Shown here: piece by piece, positions 34,600 through 42,272 of the stretch
How positions within the stretch are numbered: the first letter of the stretch is position 1
Layout of the letters: the number at the start of each line of letters is the position of its first letter
Source of the DNA: Sphingopyxis terrae subsp. terrae NBRC 15098
Lineage (GTDB): Bacteria > Pseudomonadota > Alphaproteobacteria > Sphingomonadales > Sphingomonadaceae
DNA: 64,000 nucleotides
Assembly: GCF_001610975.1 (NCBI RefSeq)
Contig: NZ_CP013342.1
Coordinates: forward strand, 2,179,001-2,243,000
Direction of reading: 5' to 3'
Made by a program: the position numbers and the translations under genes
The notes under the pieces: model-generated
What the model saw: only the letters and a program-made list of their open reading frames with translations
Told to the model about the DNA's origin: nothing
Databases searched by the model: none

Positions 34600-34761
34600 T
34601 ATCCGCGCCTATTTCCAAATCTCTTCCACCATCTCTTCCACCACTTTTGCAGAGAAACAGTGAAATTTCCTGATACGGAAAGGTAGCATGGAAACCGAAA
34701 AATGTATATATAATAACAGGTTGTTAGAGACGATATGGCCATTTGTGAGACTGAAAGTTAT

Positions 34762-34780
34762 AATCCTCACGGGGCATCCA
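34762..34780 (+). repeat. Attachment site attR (19-bp direct repeat)
   Basis: Exact copy of the last 19 bases of the tRNA-Gln gene (11216-11234). Only the 3' end is present, so it does not encode a second tRNA. It marks the right end of the island. Confidence 0.92.
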
Positions 34781-35060
34781 TTTTCCCGCTTTAAGACGCT
34801 GGAACGCGATGCCGCAGTAGCCGGGTAAAATCGCGCGCGCAGGTCTTTCGTGATTGTAAACCGTACACGCTCGATGCGAGTCGAGCTATGGTGCGAGCGG
34901 ACTCCTGCATAGGATGCCGATCTTTGAGACTTTCTCCTCGCGTTGGAGGAAGCCGAGAGGATGGTGCTGCTTGCGTATTGCGCGTCGGCGCGCTCGAACG
35001 CCGAGGGTGGTAGTCTTTCTCCGGATATGATGATGGCCGGGGCGCCTTTTTGTCATCGAT
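34781..35060. other. Gap between island and pectin locus
   Basis: No credible gene in this 280 bp; short frames have no ribosome site or motif. It ends at the operator-like site before kduI. The island thus sits directly upstream of the pectin locus. Confidence 0.5.
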
Positions 35061-35074
35061 TGACACCGGTTACC
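35061..35074. promoter_or_regulatory. Candidate LacI-type operator before kduI
   Basis: TGACACCGGTTACC, 48 bp before the kduI start. With the preceding T it makes a TTGACA hexamer, so it could overlap a -35 box, though I see no good -10 at the right distance. The same motif or a close variant is found at 42079, 42215, 48281 and 49504. The core ACACCGGTGT/ACCGGT is palindromic, as expected for a dimeric repressor. Confidence 0.7.
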
Positions 35075-35121
35075 TTATCAACTAACCCAGCTTCAGATCA
35101 ATCAGACCTGAGGATGCCGCC

Positions 35122-35964
35122 ATGTTCGATCGCACCTATTATGCTACTCATCCCTCCATGATGGAGGAGGTGTCGAACGCGGAACTTCGCGATCGCTATC
35201 TGATCCAGGGCCTCTTCCGCGAGGGCGAATGCGTCCTCAACTACACCCACGCCGACCGCTTCGTGATCGGCGGCGTCGCCGTGGGCGGCGCGCCGGTCAA
35301 GCTGCCGACGCAGACCGAGCCGCCGTCGGTCGCGGGGCACCCGTTCCTCGAACGCCGCGAACTCGCGATCGTCAACGTCTCGTCGGTCGAAGGCACGGTC
35401 ACCGTTGACGGCGAGAGCTTCACGCTCGGCAACAAGGATTGCCTCTATGTGACGATGGGTGCGAAGGACGTCGAGTTCGCGGGCGAAGGCGCGCGTTATT
35501 ATCTGGCGTCGTGCCCTGCGCACAAGGCGTTCACGACGCGCAAGCTCGGCATCGCCGACGCCAATGCGCTCGACCGCGGCAGCCTCGCCGAATCGAATGA
35601 GCGCACGATTTATCAGCTCGTCATTCCGGGCGTGTGCGACAGCGCGCAGCTCGTCATGGGGCTGACCGTGCTCAAGGAAGGCAGCGTCTGGAACACGATG
35701 CCGCCGCATATCCACGAGCGCCGCAGCGAGATCTATTTCTATTTCGAGCTCGACAATGTCGATACCGACCGCGTGATGCATTTCATGGGCGAGGGCGAGG
35801 CGACGCGCCACATCGTGATGCAGAATGAGGAAGCGGTGATCTCGCCGCCCTGGTCGATCCACATGGGCGCGGGCACGAAATCCTACGCCTTCATCTGGGC
35901 GATGGCGGGCGAGAATCAGGATTATACCGACATGAACGTCCTCGACATCTGTCAGCTGTCGTAA
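35122..35964 (+). CDS. kduI: 5-dehydro-4-deoxy-D-glucuronate isomerase
   Basis: 280 aa, the normal KduI length. Converts 5-keto-4-deoxyuronate, the product of unsaturated oligogalacturonate cleavage, into 2,5-diketo-3-deoxygluconate in the cytoplasm. Cupin-fold protein; the metal site is visible in '[17 protein letters not shown]' (two His and Glu) and '[23 protein letters not shown]'. The N-terminus '[11 protein letters not shown]' and '[24 protein letters not shown]' are family-typical. The stop overlaps the kduD start (TAATG). Confidence 0.95.
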   Translation: MFDRTYYATHPSMMEEVSNAELRDRYLIQGLFREGECVLNYTHADRFVIGGVAVGGAPVKLPTQTEPPSVAGHPFLERRELAIVNVSSVEGTVTVDGESFTLGNKDCLYVTMGAKDVEFAGEGARYYLASCPAHKAFTTRKLGIADANALDRGSLAESNERTIYQLVIPGVCDSAQLVMGLTVLKEGSVWNTMPPHIHERRSEIYFYFELDNVDTDRVMHFMGEGEATRHIVMQNEEAVISPPWSIHMGAGTKSYAFIWAMAGENQDYTDMNVLDICQLS

Positions 35965-36719
35965 TGGCGGGCCTCTTTGACCTGTCGGGCAAGGTGGCGC
36001 TCGTCACCGGTGCCAACACGGGCATCGGGCAGGGGCTCGCGCTCGCGCTCGCCGAGGCGGGGGCGGACATCGCGGCCGCGGGCCGCTCGCCCGCGGACGA
36101 GACTGTCGGCAAGGTGCGCGGGCTGGGGCGGAGGGGCGAGAATTTCGCCGCCGACCTGTCGAGCGTCGGCGCGGTGCAGCCGCTCGTCGACGCGGTGCTC
36201 GCCGAGTTCGGGCGCATCGACATTCTCGTCAACAATGCGGGGATCATCCGCCGCGCCGATGCGGTCGATTTCACCGAGGCCGACTGGGACGCGGTGATGG
36301 ACACCAATCTCAAGACGCTCTTCTTCCTCTGCCAGAGCGTCGGGCGCCACATGATCGCGCGCGGCTCGGGCAAGATCATCAACATCGCCTCGATGCTCAC
36401 CTTTCAGGGCGGCATTCGCGTCCCGAGCTATACCGCCTCGAAATCGGGGGTCGGCGGGCTGACCAAGCTGCTTGCGAACGAATGGGCGGCGAAGGGTGTA
36501 CAGGTCAATGCGATCGCGCCCGGCTATATCGCGACGAACAACACCGCCGCGTTACAGGGCGACGAGACGCGCAACCGCCAGATCATGGAACGCATTCCGG
36601 CGGGCCGCTGGGGCGACCCGAGCGATATCGGCGGCGCGGCCGTGTTTCTGGCGTCGAGCGCGTCGGACTATGTGCAGGGCCATATCCTCGCCGTCGACGG
36701 CGGCTGGCTCGCGCGCTAG
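35964..36719 (+). CDS. kduD: 2-dehydro-3-deoxy-D-gluconate 5-dehydrogenase
   Basis: 251 aa short-chain dehydrogenase. Reduces 2,5-diketo-3-deoxygluconate to KDG with NAD(P)H. Cofactor motif 'TGANTGIGQG', 'NNAGII', catalytic Ser in 'INIASMLTFQGG', and 'YTASKSG' (YxxxK). The N-terminus 'LFDLSGKVALVTGANTGIG' and the 'FQGGIRVPSYTASKSGV' segment match the KduD subgroup. It overlaps the kduI stop by 1 nt and is followed 9 nt later by kdgK. Confidence 0.93.
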   Translation: MAGLFDLSGKVALVTGANTGIGQGLALALAEAGADIAAAGRSPADETVGKVRGLGRRGENFAADLSSVGAVQPLVDAVLAEFGRIDILVNNAGIIRRADAVDFTEADWDAVMDTNLKTLFFLCQSVGRHMIARGSGKIINIASMLTFQGGIRVPSYTASKSGVGGLTKLLANEWAAKGVQVNAIAPGYIATNNTAALQGDETRNRQIMERIPAGRWGDPSDIGGAAVFLASSASDYVQGHILAVDGGWLAR

Positions 36720-36728
36720 ACTCGCGCG

Positions 36729-37739
36729 ATGGGTAGCCGTCTTGTCTTTTTCGGCGAACTGCTGATCCGCCTGACCGCGCCGGGCAACGAGCTGCTGATG
36801 CAATCGCCCTCGCTTGCGCTCCAAGTCGGGGGAGCCGAGGCGAATGTCGCGATCGGCCTCGCGCATCTTGGTCACGATTGCGCGATGGTTGGCAAAATTC
36901 CTTCGAATGCACTGGGTCGCGGTGCAGTGGCGGCGGTGCGCGGCGCAGGCGTCGATTGCACCGCCGTCACGCTTCATCCGGGGCGCATGGGGCTCTATTT
37001 CCTGAGCGTCGGCGCCGGGCTGCGCGCCTCCGAAATCGTCTATGACCGCGCGCGATCGAGTTTCGCGGAAAGCGGGGCGGAGGATTATGACTTCGACCGG
37101 CTGCTGACGGGCGCCCGGCTGCTCCACCTGTCGGGAATTACCCCGGCGCTCGGGCCGCGTTCGGCCGCGGCGGCGCTTGCGGCGGCACGCGCCGCAAGGC
37201 GGCTCGGCGTTCCCGTCAGTTTCGACGGCAATTACCGCGCGATGCTGTGGGACGCGTGGGATAGCGATCCGCGTGCGATCCTGTCCGAACTGATCGGCAG
37301 CGCCGACATATTGTTCGGCAATCACCGCGACCTCTCGCTCGTGCTGGGGCGCGAATTTTCGGGGGAGGGCGAGGATCGTCGGCGCGAAGCGGCCGAGGCT
37401 GGCTTTGCCGCTTTCCCCGCGCTCAAACTCATCGCCTCGACCGCGCGCCACATTGTGACCGCCGATCACCACCGCATCGCCGCGCGCGTCGATTTGCGCG
37501 GGGGCGCGCATCAGACCGCCGAGGTCGATGTGACCGGCATCGTCGACCGGATCGGGGCGGGCGATGCTTTTGCCGCTGGCGTATTGCACGCGCACCTGAA
37601 GGGCGCCGACGTCAAGGCGATGGCCGAAACCGGCCTTGCGCTCACCTGCCTCAAACATTCGCTGCCGGGCGATGCCAGCCGGTTTGGTGAAACCGATATC
37701 GATGCCTTCCACGGCGGCGGACTCGATGTCCGGCGCTGA
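36729..37739 (+). CDS. kdgK: 2-dehydro-3-deoxygluconokinase (PfkB family)
   Basis: 336 aa. Phosphorylates KDG to KDPG, the point where the galacturonate and unsaturated-uronate branches meet. PfkB signatures: N-terminal 'GGAEANVAIGLAHLGHDCAMVGKI' and C-terminal 'VDRIGAGDAFAAGVLHAHL' with catalytic Asp. 'YDRARSSFAE' and 'FDGNYRAMLWD' are typical for KDG kinases. The KDPG aldolase gene that should follow is not in the window. Third gene of the kdu operon. Confidence 0.93.
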   Translation: MGSRLVFFGELLIRLTAPGNELLMQSPSLALQVGGAEANVAIGLAHLGHDCAMVGKIPSNALGRGAVAAVRGAGVDCTAVTLHPGRMGLYFLSVGAGLRASEIVYDRARSSFAESGAEDYDFDRLLTGARLLHLSGITPALGPRSAAAALAAARAARRLGVPVSFDGNYRAMLWDAWDSDPRAILSELIGSADILFGNHRDLSLVLGREFSGEGEDRRREAAEAGFAAFPALKLIASTARHIVTADHHRIAARVDLRGGAHQTAEVDVTGIVDRIGAGDAFAAGVLHAHLKGADVKAMAETGLALTCLKHSLPGDASRFGETDIDAFHGGGLDVRR

Positions 37740-37743
37740 GAGG

Positions 37744-39240
37744 ATGAGTCGTCGCGCGTTGCTGGGCGGCGCGGCGGGGCTGCTGGTCGTGGCCGCATCG
37801 CCAACGGCCCGCGCTACGCCCGTGCATGCTGTCATCGACGCCCCCGACGGGGAATATCGCAGTCTGGGCTGGGGAGAAGACGAGGTTGCCCCAATCCTAG
37901 CCTATCCCGGGATCCGTTATGCCCGCGCGGCGCGCTTTCGTGCGCCCGTTCCCGTCCTCCACGCCGAACAGCAGGATAGCGGCTTCGGCCCTGCCTGTCC
38001 CCAGACCGGCGATCGTTACCAGCCGCAATCTGAAGACTGCCTTTTCCTGAATGTCTGGACACCCGCGCTCGACGAGAAGCGCAAGCGCCCCGTCCTGGTC
38101 TATTTCCACGGCGGTGCCTATTCGACCGGCAGCGTCACCGACCCGATCAACGACGGCGCAAATCTGGCGGCGCGCGGCGATGTCGTCGTCGTTACCGTCA
38201 ACCACCGGCTGAACGCGCTCGGCTATCTCTATCTCGCGCGACTCGACCCGCGCTTTCCCGACAGCGGCAATGCCGGGCAGCTCGACCTGATCGTCGCGCT
38301 GCAATGGATCCGGCGCAATATTGCGGCCTTCGGTGGCGATCCGGGCAATGTCACCGTCTTTGGCCAGTCGGGCGGCGGCGCGAAGATCGCGACGCTGATG
38401 GCGATGCCCGAAGCGAAGGGGCTGTTCCACAAAGCGATCACGATGAGCGGGCAGCAGGTCACTGCGTCGGGGCCGCTCAACGCGACAAAGCGCGCCGAAG
38501 CCTTTCTCGCCAGGCTCGGCCCCGGCGTCGATCCCGCGACCGCGCCGGTCGAACAGTTGATCGCCGCGCTGTCGGCGACCGATCCGGTCCTTGGCGGCGG
38601 CCTCTATATGGGGCCGGTGCTCGACATGACGCATCTGATGCGCCACCCCTTCTGGCCCGACGCGCCGGCGCAGTCGCTGGATATTCCGATGATGCTCGGC
38701 AATGTCGTGATGGAAACACGCGCCTTTTATGCGCCCGACAAGCCGCCACTTGCGGGGCTGACGATGGACAATCTGGCCGCCCGGATCGCGCCGCAGATGC
38801 GGATCGACATCTTGCCCGAATGGGTCGTGAGCGAATTTCGTGCCCGTTATCCGCAGGCGGAGGTGACCGAATTGTTCCACCGCATCGTCACCGCAGCGCG
38901 GAGCTGGCGCGGGCAGGTCGAGGAGGCCGAGGCGCGCGCCCGCGCCGGCGCGCCGGCCTTCGTCTATCAGCTCGATTTCGAGCAGGCGAAGCATACCGAT
39001 GACATCGGGCTCAGCTTCGGCACCATATCCGATCCCACGCCGGCACAGCGGGCGATGAGCGACGTGGTGATGGGCGCCTTCGTGCGCTTTGCGCGCACCG
39101 GCAACCCGGGCTGGTCCGCCTATACACTGGCGCAGCGTGAGACGATGATCTTCGACACCGTGAGCCGCGTCGAAAACGATCCCCGGCGATGGGAGCGCGA
39201 GCTGTTCGCGCGTGTCCCCTATATTCAGCCCGGAACCTGA
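37744..39240 (+). CDS. Type-B carboxylesterase, Tat-exported
   Basis: 498 aa from ATG 37744 (GAGAGG upstream), 4 nt after kdgK. The N-terminus 'MSRRALLGGAAGLLVVAASPTARA' is a twin-arginine signal, so the enzyme is folded before export. Alpha/beta hydrolase with oxyanion 'VYFHGGAYSTGS', nucleophile 'VFGQSGGGAKIATLMA' (GxSxG), and the type-B Cys/Asp pattern 'EDCLFLNVWTPA'. The C-terminal acid/His region runs 'QLDFEQAKHTDDIGLSFGT'. In this operon it probably removes methyl or acetyl esters from pectic fragments, which is inferred from context. Confidence 0.87.
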   Translation: MSRRALLGGAAGLLVVAASPTARATPVHAVIDAPDGEYRSLGWGEDEVAPILAYPGIRYARAARFRAPVPVLHAEQQDSGFGPACPQTGDRYQPQSEDCLFLNVWTPALDEKRKRPVLVYFHGGAYSTGSVTDPINDGANLAARGDVVVVTVNHRLNALGYLYLARLDPRFPDSGNAGQLDLIVALQWIRRNIAAFGGDPGNVTVFGQSGGGAKIATLMAMPEAKGLFHKAITMSGQQVTASGPLNATKRAEAFLARLGPGVDPATAPVEQLIAALSATDPVLGGGLYMGPVLDMTHLMRHPFWPDAPAQSLDIPMMLGNVVMETRAFYAPDKPPLAGLTMDNLAARIAPQMRIDILPEWVVSEFRARYPQAEVTELFHRIVTAARSWRGQVEEAEARARAGAPAFVYQLDFEQAKHTDDIGLSFGTISDPTPAQRAMSDVVMGAFVRFARTGNPGWSAYTLAQRETMIFDTVSRVENDPRRWERELFARVPYIQPGT

Positions 39241-39262
39241 TTCGGCCTGCAGCGTCGATGGA

Positions 39263-40234
39263 TCAGACGATCTGTCGCCCCTTCAACCAGCCCCACAGCA
39301 ATTCGGGCCAGATGGCGACGGGCAGGCCCGCCGTTTTCAGCAGGCCGAAGCCATGCTCGCCCTCGGCGAAATAATGTGCCTCGCACGACACGCCGACGCG
39401 CCGCGTTGCCGCCTGCAGACGCAGGCTGTTGTCGATCTTCACGACGCTGTCGTCCTCGGCGTGGAGCAGCCACAGCGGCGGCATGTCGGCGCGTGTGTTG
39501 CGCTCGGGCGAATAAAGCGCCTCGCGCGCCGCGTCGGGATGCGCGCCGATCAGCTTTTCGCGGCTGACCGCATGCGCGATTGCCGGGTCCATCGACACGA
39601 CCGGATAAATGGCGGCGAGCGCGTCGGGGCGCGCTGACAGCGTATCGGCCCCATCGAGCGGTGCATAGACCTGCGCATCGAAGCGCGTCAGCAGACTTGT
39701 TGCGACCTGCCCGCCCGCGGAAAACCCGCCGAAAGCGACGCGTGCCGGATCGATGCCGTCGAGCGCAGCGCGGCGGCGCACGACCCGCATCGCCCGCTGC
39801 GCATCGGCGAGCGGAACGTCGGACCCGTTCGTCCAGCCGTCGCCGGGCAGGCGATAGAAGAGCACATAGACCGTCACGCCGCGCGCCTTCAGCCAGCGCG
39901 CCAGCTCATAGCCTTCCTTGTCGATCACGACGTAGCGATAGCCGCCGCCGGGCGCGAGGATGACCGCGGCGCCATTGGGTTTGTCGGGCCGGAAAATGTC
40001 GAGCCGCGGCCGCGTAATGTGCTGAAGCATCCGGTCACTGGCGTCGGGATCGTCGCTGCGCTGGACAATCTCTTCGGAAAGGCCCGGCGGCGGCTTGATA
40101 TGCCCGCCCGGCCACAGCGGGATGCTGGCGTCGGGGACAAGGCCGGCGGGCCGCGTCCATACTTCTCCGGCTGCGGCGCCCGCAAAGGGCAGCGCAAGGC
40201 TGGCGGCCATCAGTTCGCGGCGACCGAGCACCAT
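39263..40234 (-). CDS. Alpha/beta hydrolase (BD-FAE-like esterase), Tat-exported
   Basis: 323 aa. N-terminal 'VLGRRELMAASLALPFAGAAAG' is a Tat-like signal. Core motifs: oxyanion 'VILAPGGGYRYVV', nucleophile 'VAFGGFSAGGQVATSLL' (GFSAGG), Asp in 'LLHAEDDSVVKIDN', His in 'FAEGEHGFGLL'. Related proteins act as acetylesterases on plant polysaccharides. It starts directly after the cupin gene stop (no gap), in an operon with cupin and pectate lyase, so pectin deacetylation is the best guess. Confidence 0.85.
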   Translation of the reverse strand: MVLGRRELMAASLALPFAGAAAGEVWTRPAGLVPDASIPLWPGGHIKPPPGLSEEIVQRSDDPDASDRMLQHITRPRLDIFRPDKPNGAAVILAPGGGYRYVVIDKEGYELARWLKARGVTVYVLFYRLPGDGWTNGSDVPLADAQRAMRVVRRRAALDGIDPARVAFGGFSAGGQVATSLLTRFDAQVYAPLDGADTLSARPDALAAIYPVVSMDPAIAHAVSREKLIGAHPDAAREALYSPERNTRADMPPLWLLHAEDDSVVKIDNSLRLQAATRRVGVSCEAHYFAEGEHGFGLLKTAGLPVAIWPELLWGWLKGRQIV

Positions 40235-40645
40235 CTACGGTGCCTCCGGTTTCGGATCGGCGTCTGGATAAGCGATGATGAGCACCAAGGCCTCGTCGCC
40301 GGTCTGGCGGATGCCGACGCGGGCGCCCCGATAGAGCCACGCCGCCATCCCCGGCTTCAGCGCCTGTTCCTCGCCGTCCGAATGGACGATGCCGGTCCCC
40401 GAGACGACATAATAGATTTCGTCATGGTCGATCGGGTGGATGCCGATCGCCGCACCCGCGTGCAGCGCGCGCTTGCGAAATTCGAAACTGCGCGGGGCGG
40501 GGACGGCGTCGCTGATCCGCCACGCGGTCGACTGGCCGATGGCGCCGTGCGGCGGCGGCTCTTCCCGAATCGTCGCGGCCTCGTCGATGACCACCATCGC
40601 CGGTGCCGCGCTTCCGGCGAGCAGCAGCGCGAGCAGCGGCGTCAT
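40235..40645 (-). CDS. Exported cupin-domain protein
   Basis: 136 aa from ATG 40645, overlapping the pectate lyase stop (ATGA). Signal peptide of about 16 residues. Cupin pattern: 'AAIGIHPIDHDEIYYVVSGTGIVHSDGEEQALKPGMAAWLYRG' (His...His...Glu) and 'GIRQTGDEALVLIIAYP'. The cupin motifs with two His and Glu suggest a metal site. Role unknown; context suggests periplasmic uronate binding, isomerisation or sensing. Confidence 0.82.
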   Translation of the reverse strand: MTPLLALLLAGSAAPAMVVIDEAATIREEPPPHGAIGQSTAWRISDAVPAPRSFEFRKRALHAGAAIGIHPIDHDEIYYVVSGTGIVHSDGEEQALKPGMAAWLYRGARVGIRQTGDEALVLIIAYPDADPKPEAP

Positions 40646-42021
40646 TTGACGCCGCCGCGCGAATCGAGGTCGCGCGCCGACAGATGTTCTTGCGGCATGG
40701 GGGTGGTCTGGCCCGGATAAGTGCCCGATTTGGGTTCCATCGTCGCCAGATCCCAATCCTTCTCTACGAAGGGCGCGCGTACGGGTTCGGTCACCTTCGG
40801 ATAGGCGCTGACCTGCTTTTCGTCGTCGATGATGTCGCCGCGTCCTTCGGCGACGAAGAACAGGATGCGGATCTCTTCGGCATCGCGCGCCCAGGGCCGC
40901 GCGCCTGCGGTCGCCAGAACCGACGTTTCGACATCGTGGACCGGCAGGATTTTGTACCCATCGGTGGGCGCAAGCGGGGCCTCCGAGCGGATAAGCTGCG
41001 CGCGGGTTTCGCCATAGCGGCCGAATTCGGGCAGCGCGTTGCCGTGCCGGTCGACCGCAATATTGTCGCGGCCATAGAAGCGCAGGTCGCCATCGCCGCC
41101 GAGCATCAGAAAGGGCAGCCCCTCGTCGGTATGATTGCCGCCGCGCATGACATTGCCGATCGCGGTGATCTCGCCCGTCACATAGTCGTGGCCGACCCAT
41201 TCGAGATTCATCAGATTATAGTGCACCGCGCGGTGGCCCGGATCGTAGATCAGATTGTTGATCATCAGCGCCTGCGCGCCGCCCTTGATCAGCGGATTGC
41301 GTTCGACATTGTGCGCCCAGACATTGCGATAGAAGACGATGCCCGTGGTGTTGTCATGGATCAGCGACCCCTTGCTATGCTCGCCCTTGGGGTGGCTGGC
41401 GTCGGCCAGCCCCTCGGCCGCCAGATTGTTCGAAAAGGTCACATTGCGGCTGGTCCCGTCGCGCCATTCGGCGACCGTCGCGCCCTTGAAGCGCGGACCT
41501 GATGCCGACATATTTTCGTCGAGCGCCCACAAAAAGGTGCAATGATCGACCACGACATCGTGCGCGGCGACCGTCGAGAAGGCATCGGCTTCCCAGCCGC
41601 TGCGCTTCGGCTGCCCGTCAACGCCGGTATAGATGCGCAGGTGGCGCAGCACGACATCATGCGCTTTCACGTCGATGCCGCCGCGAATGATCGTGATGCC
41701 GGGTCCGGGGGCCGTCTGGCCGGCAATCGTCAGATAGGGCTGGTCGATGGTCAGGGTACTGCGGCCGAGGTCGATCACGCCGCCGACCTCGAACACGACG
41801 ATTCGCGGACCCGGCGTTTCGATCGCGGCCTTCAGCGACCCCGGACCGTCGGGGGCGAGCGTCGTGACGCGAAGGATTTTTCCGCTGCGTCCTCCCGGAG
41901 TCGCGGCGGCCGGTCCGACCGCGCCGGGGAAGGCGATTGCCTGCGCCTGAGCCGCCATCGCGGCGCCTCCGGGTACGGCCGCAGCCAGAAACAGCGCGGC
42001 AATCCACAGTTTTTTCGACAT
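40642..42021 (-). CDS. Pectate lyase (PL1-like, right-handed beta-helix), secreted
   Basis: 459 aa from ATG 42021 (AAGGAGA upstream). Signal peptide 'KKLWIAALFLAAAVPGGAAMA'. The beta-helix begins with 'GGRSGKILRVTTLAPDGPGSLKAAIETPGPRIVVFEVGGVIDL', continues with Asn/His-rich 'DVVVDHCTFLWALDENMS', and has the PL1 catalytic region 'ERNPLIKGGAQALMINN'. Cleaves polygalacturonate by beta-elimination, giving unsaturated ends that feed KduI/KduD. First gene of a three-gene operon, and divergent from the TonB receptor with two operator-like sites between. Confidence 0.88.
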   Translation of the reverse strand: MSKKLWIAALFLAAAVPGGAAMAAQAQAIAFPGAVGPAAATPGGRSGKILRVTTLAPDGPGSLKAAIETPGPRIVVFEVGGVIDLGRSTLTIDQPYLTIAGQTAPGPGITIIRGGIDVKAHDVVLRHLRIYTGVDGQPKRSGWEADAFSTVAAHDVVVDHCTFLWALDENMSASGPRFKGATVAEWRDGTSRNVTFSNNLAAEGLADASHPKGEHSKGSLIHDNTTGIVFYRNVWAHNVERNPLIKGGAQALMINNLIYDPGHRAVHYNLMNLEWVGHDYVTGEITAIGNVMRGGNHTDEGLPFLMLGGDGDLRFYGRDNIAVDRHGNALPEFGRYGETRAQLIRSEAPLAPTDGYKILPVHDVETSVLATAGARPWARDAEEIRILFFVAEGRGDIIDDEKQVSAYPKVTEPVRAPFVEKDWDLATMEPKSGTYPGQTTPMPQEHLSARDLDSRGGVK

Positions 42022-42078
42022 GGCATCTCTCCTTCGCATTGGGTCTTGACATAGACCGCTGCTTGCTTCAATCATTTT

Positions 42079-42092
42079 TGACACCGGTTACC
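42079..42092. promoter_or_regulatory. Candidate LacI-type operator before pectate lyase
   Basis: TGACACCGGTTACC, identical to the site before kduI, 58 bp upstream of the pel start. A second half-site ACCGGT follows at 42096-42101, and the paired site at 42215 lies on the other side of the divergent promoter region. Confidence 0.7.
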
Positions 42093-42214
42093 TAAACCGG
42101 TCAAGAACATATTTTGGGGAGAGGGCGCTTGGGCCGACCGCAATGACGGCGGCCAATCCGCAACTCTCTATCGCAGGGGACGTGCAGTCGATCCGATTTT
42201 GCACTTCGACGAAA

Positions 42215-42227
42215 GTAACCGGTGTCA
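42215..42227. promoter_or_regulatory. Candidate LacI-type operator before the TonB receptor
   Basis: GTAACCGGTGTCA, the reverse complement of TGACACCGGTTAC, 46 bp upstream of the receptor start. The spacing to the site at 42079 is about 136 bp (13 helical turns), which would allow looping. Confidence 0.68.
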
Positions 42228-42272
42228 TTCCTTGCCAAAGGCAGGAATGCGCTGCGAAAAGGGAGGATGACG

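Noticed and set aside
34762..34780. Possible second tRNA at the right island end
   Set aside because: Only the last 19 bases of tRNA-Gln are present; no anticodon or D-arm precedes them, so it is an att copy.
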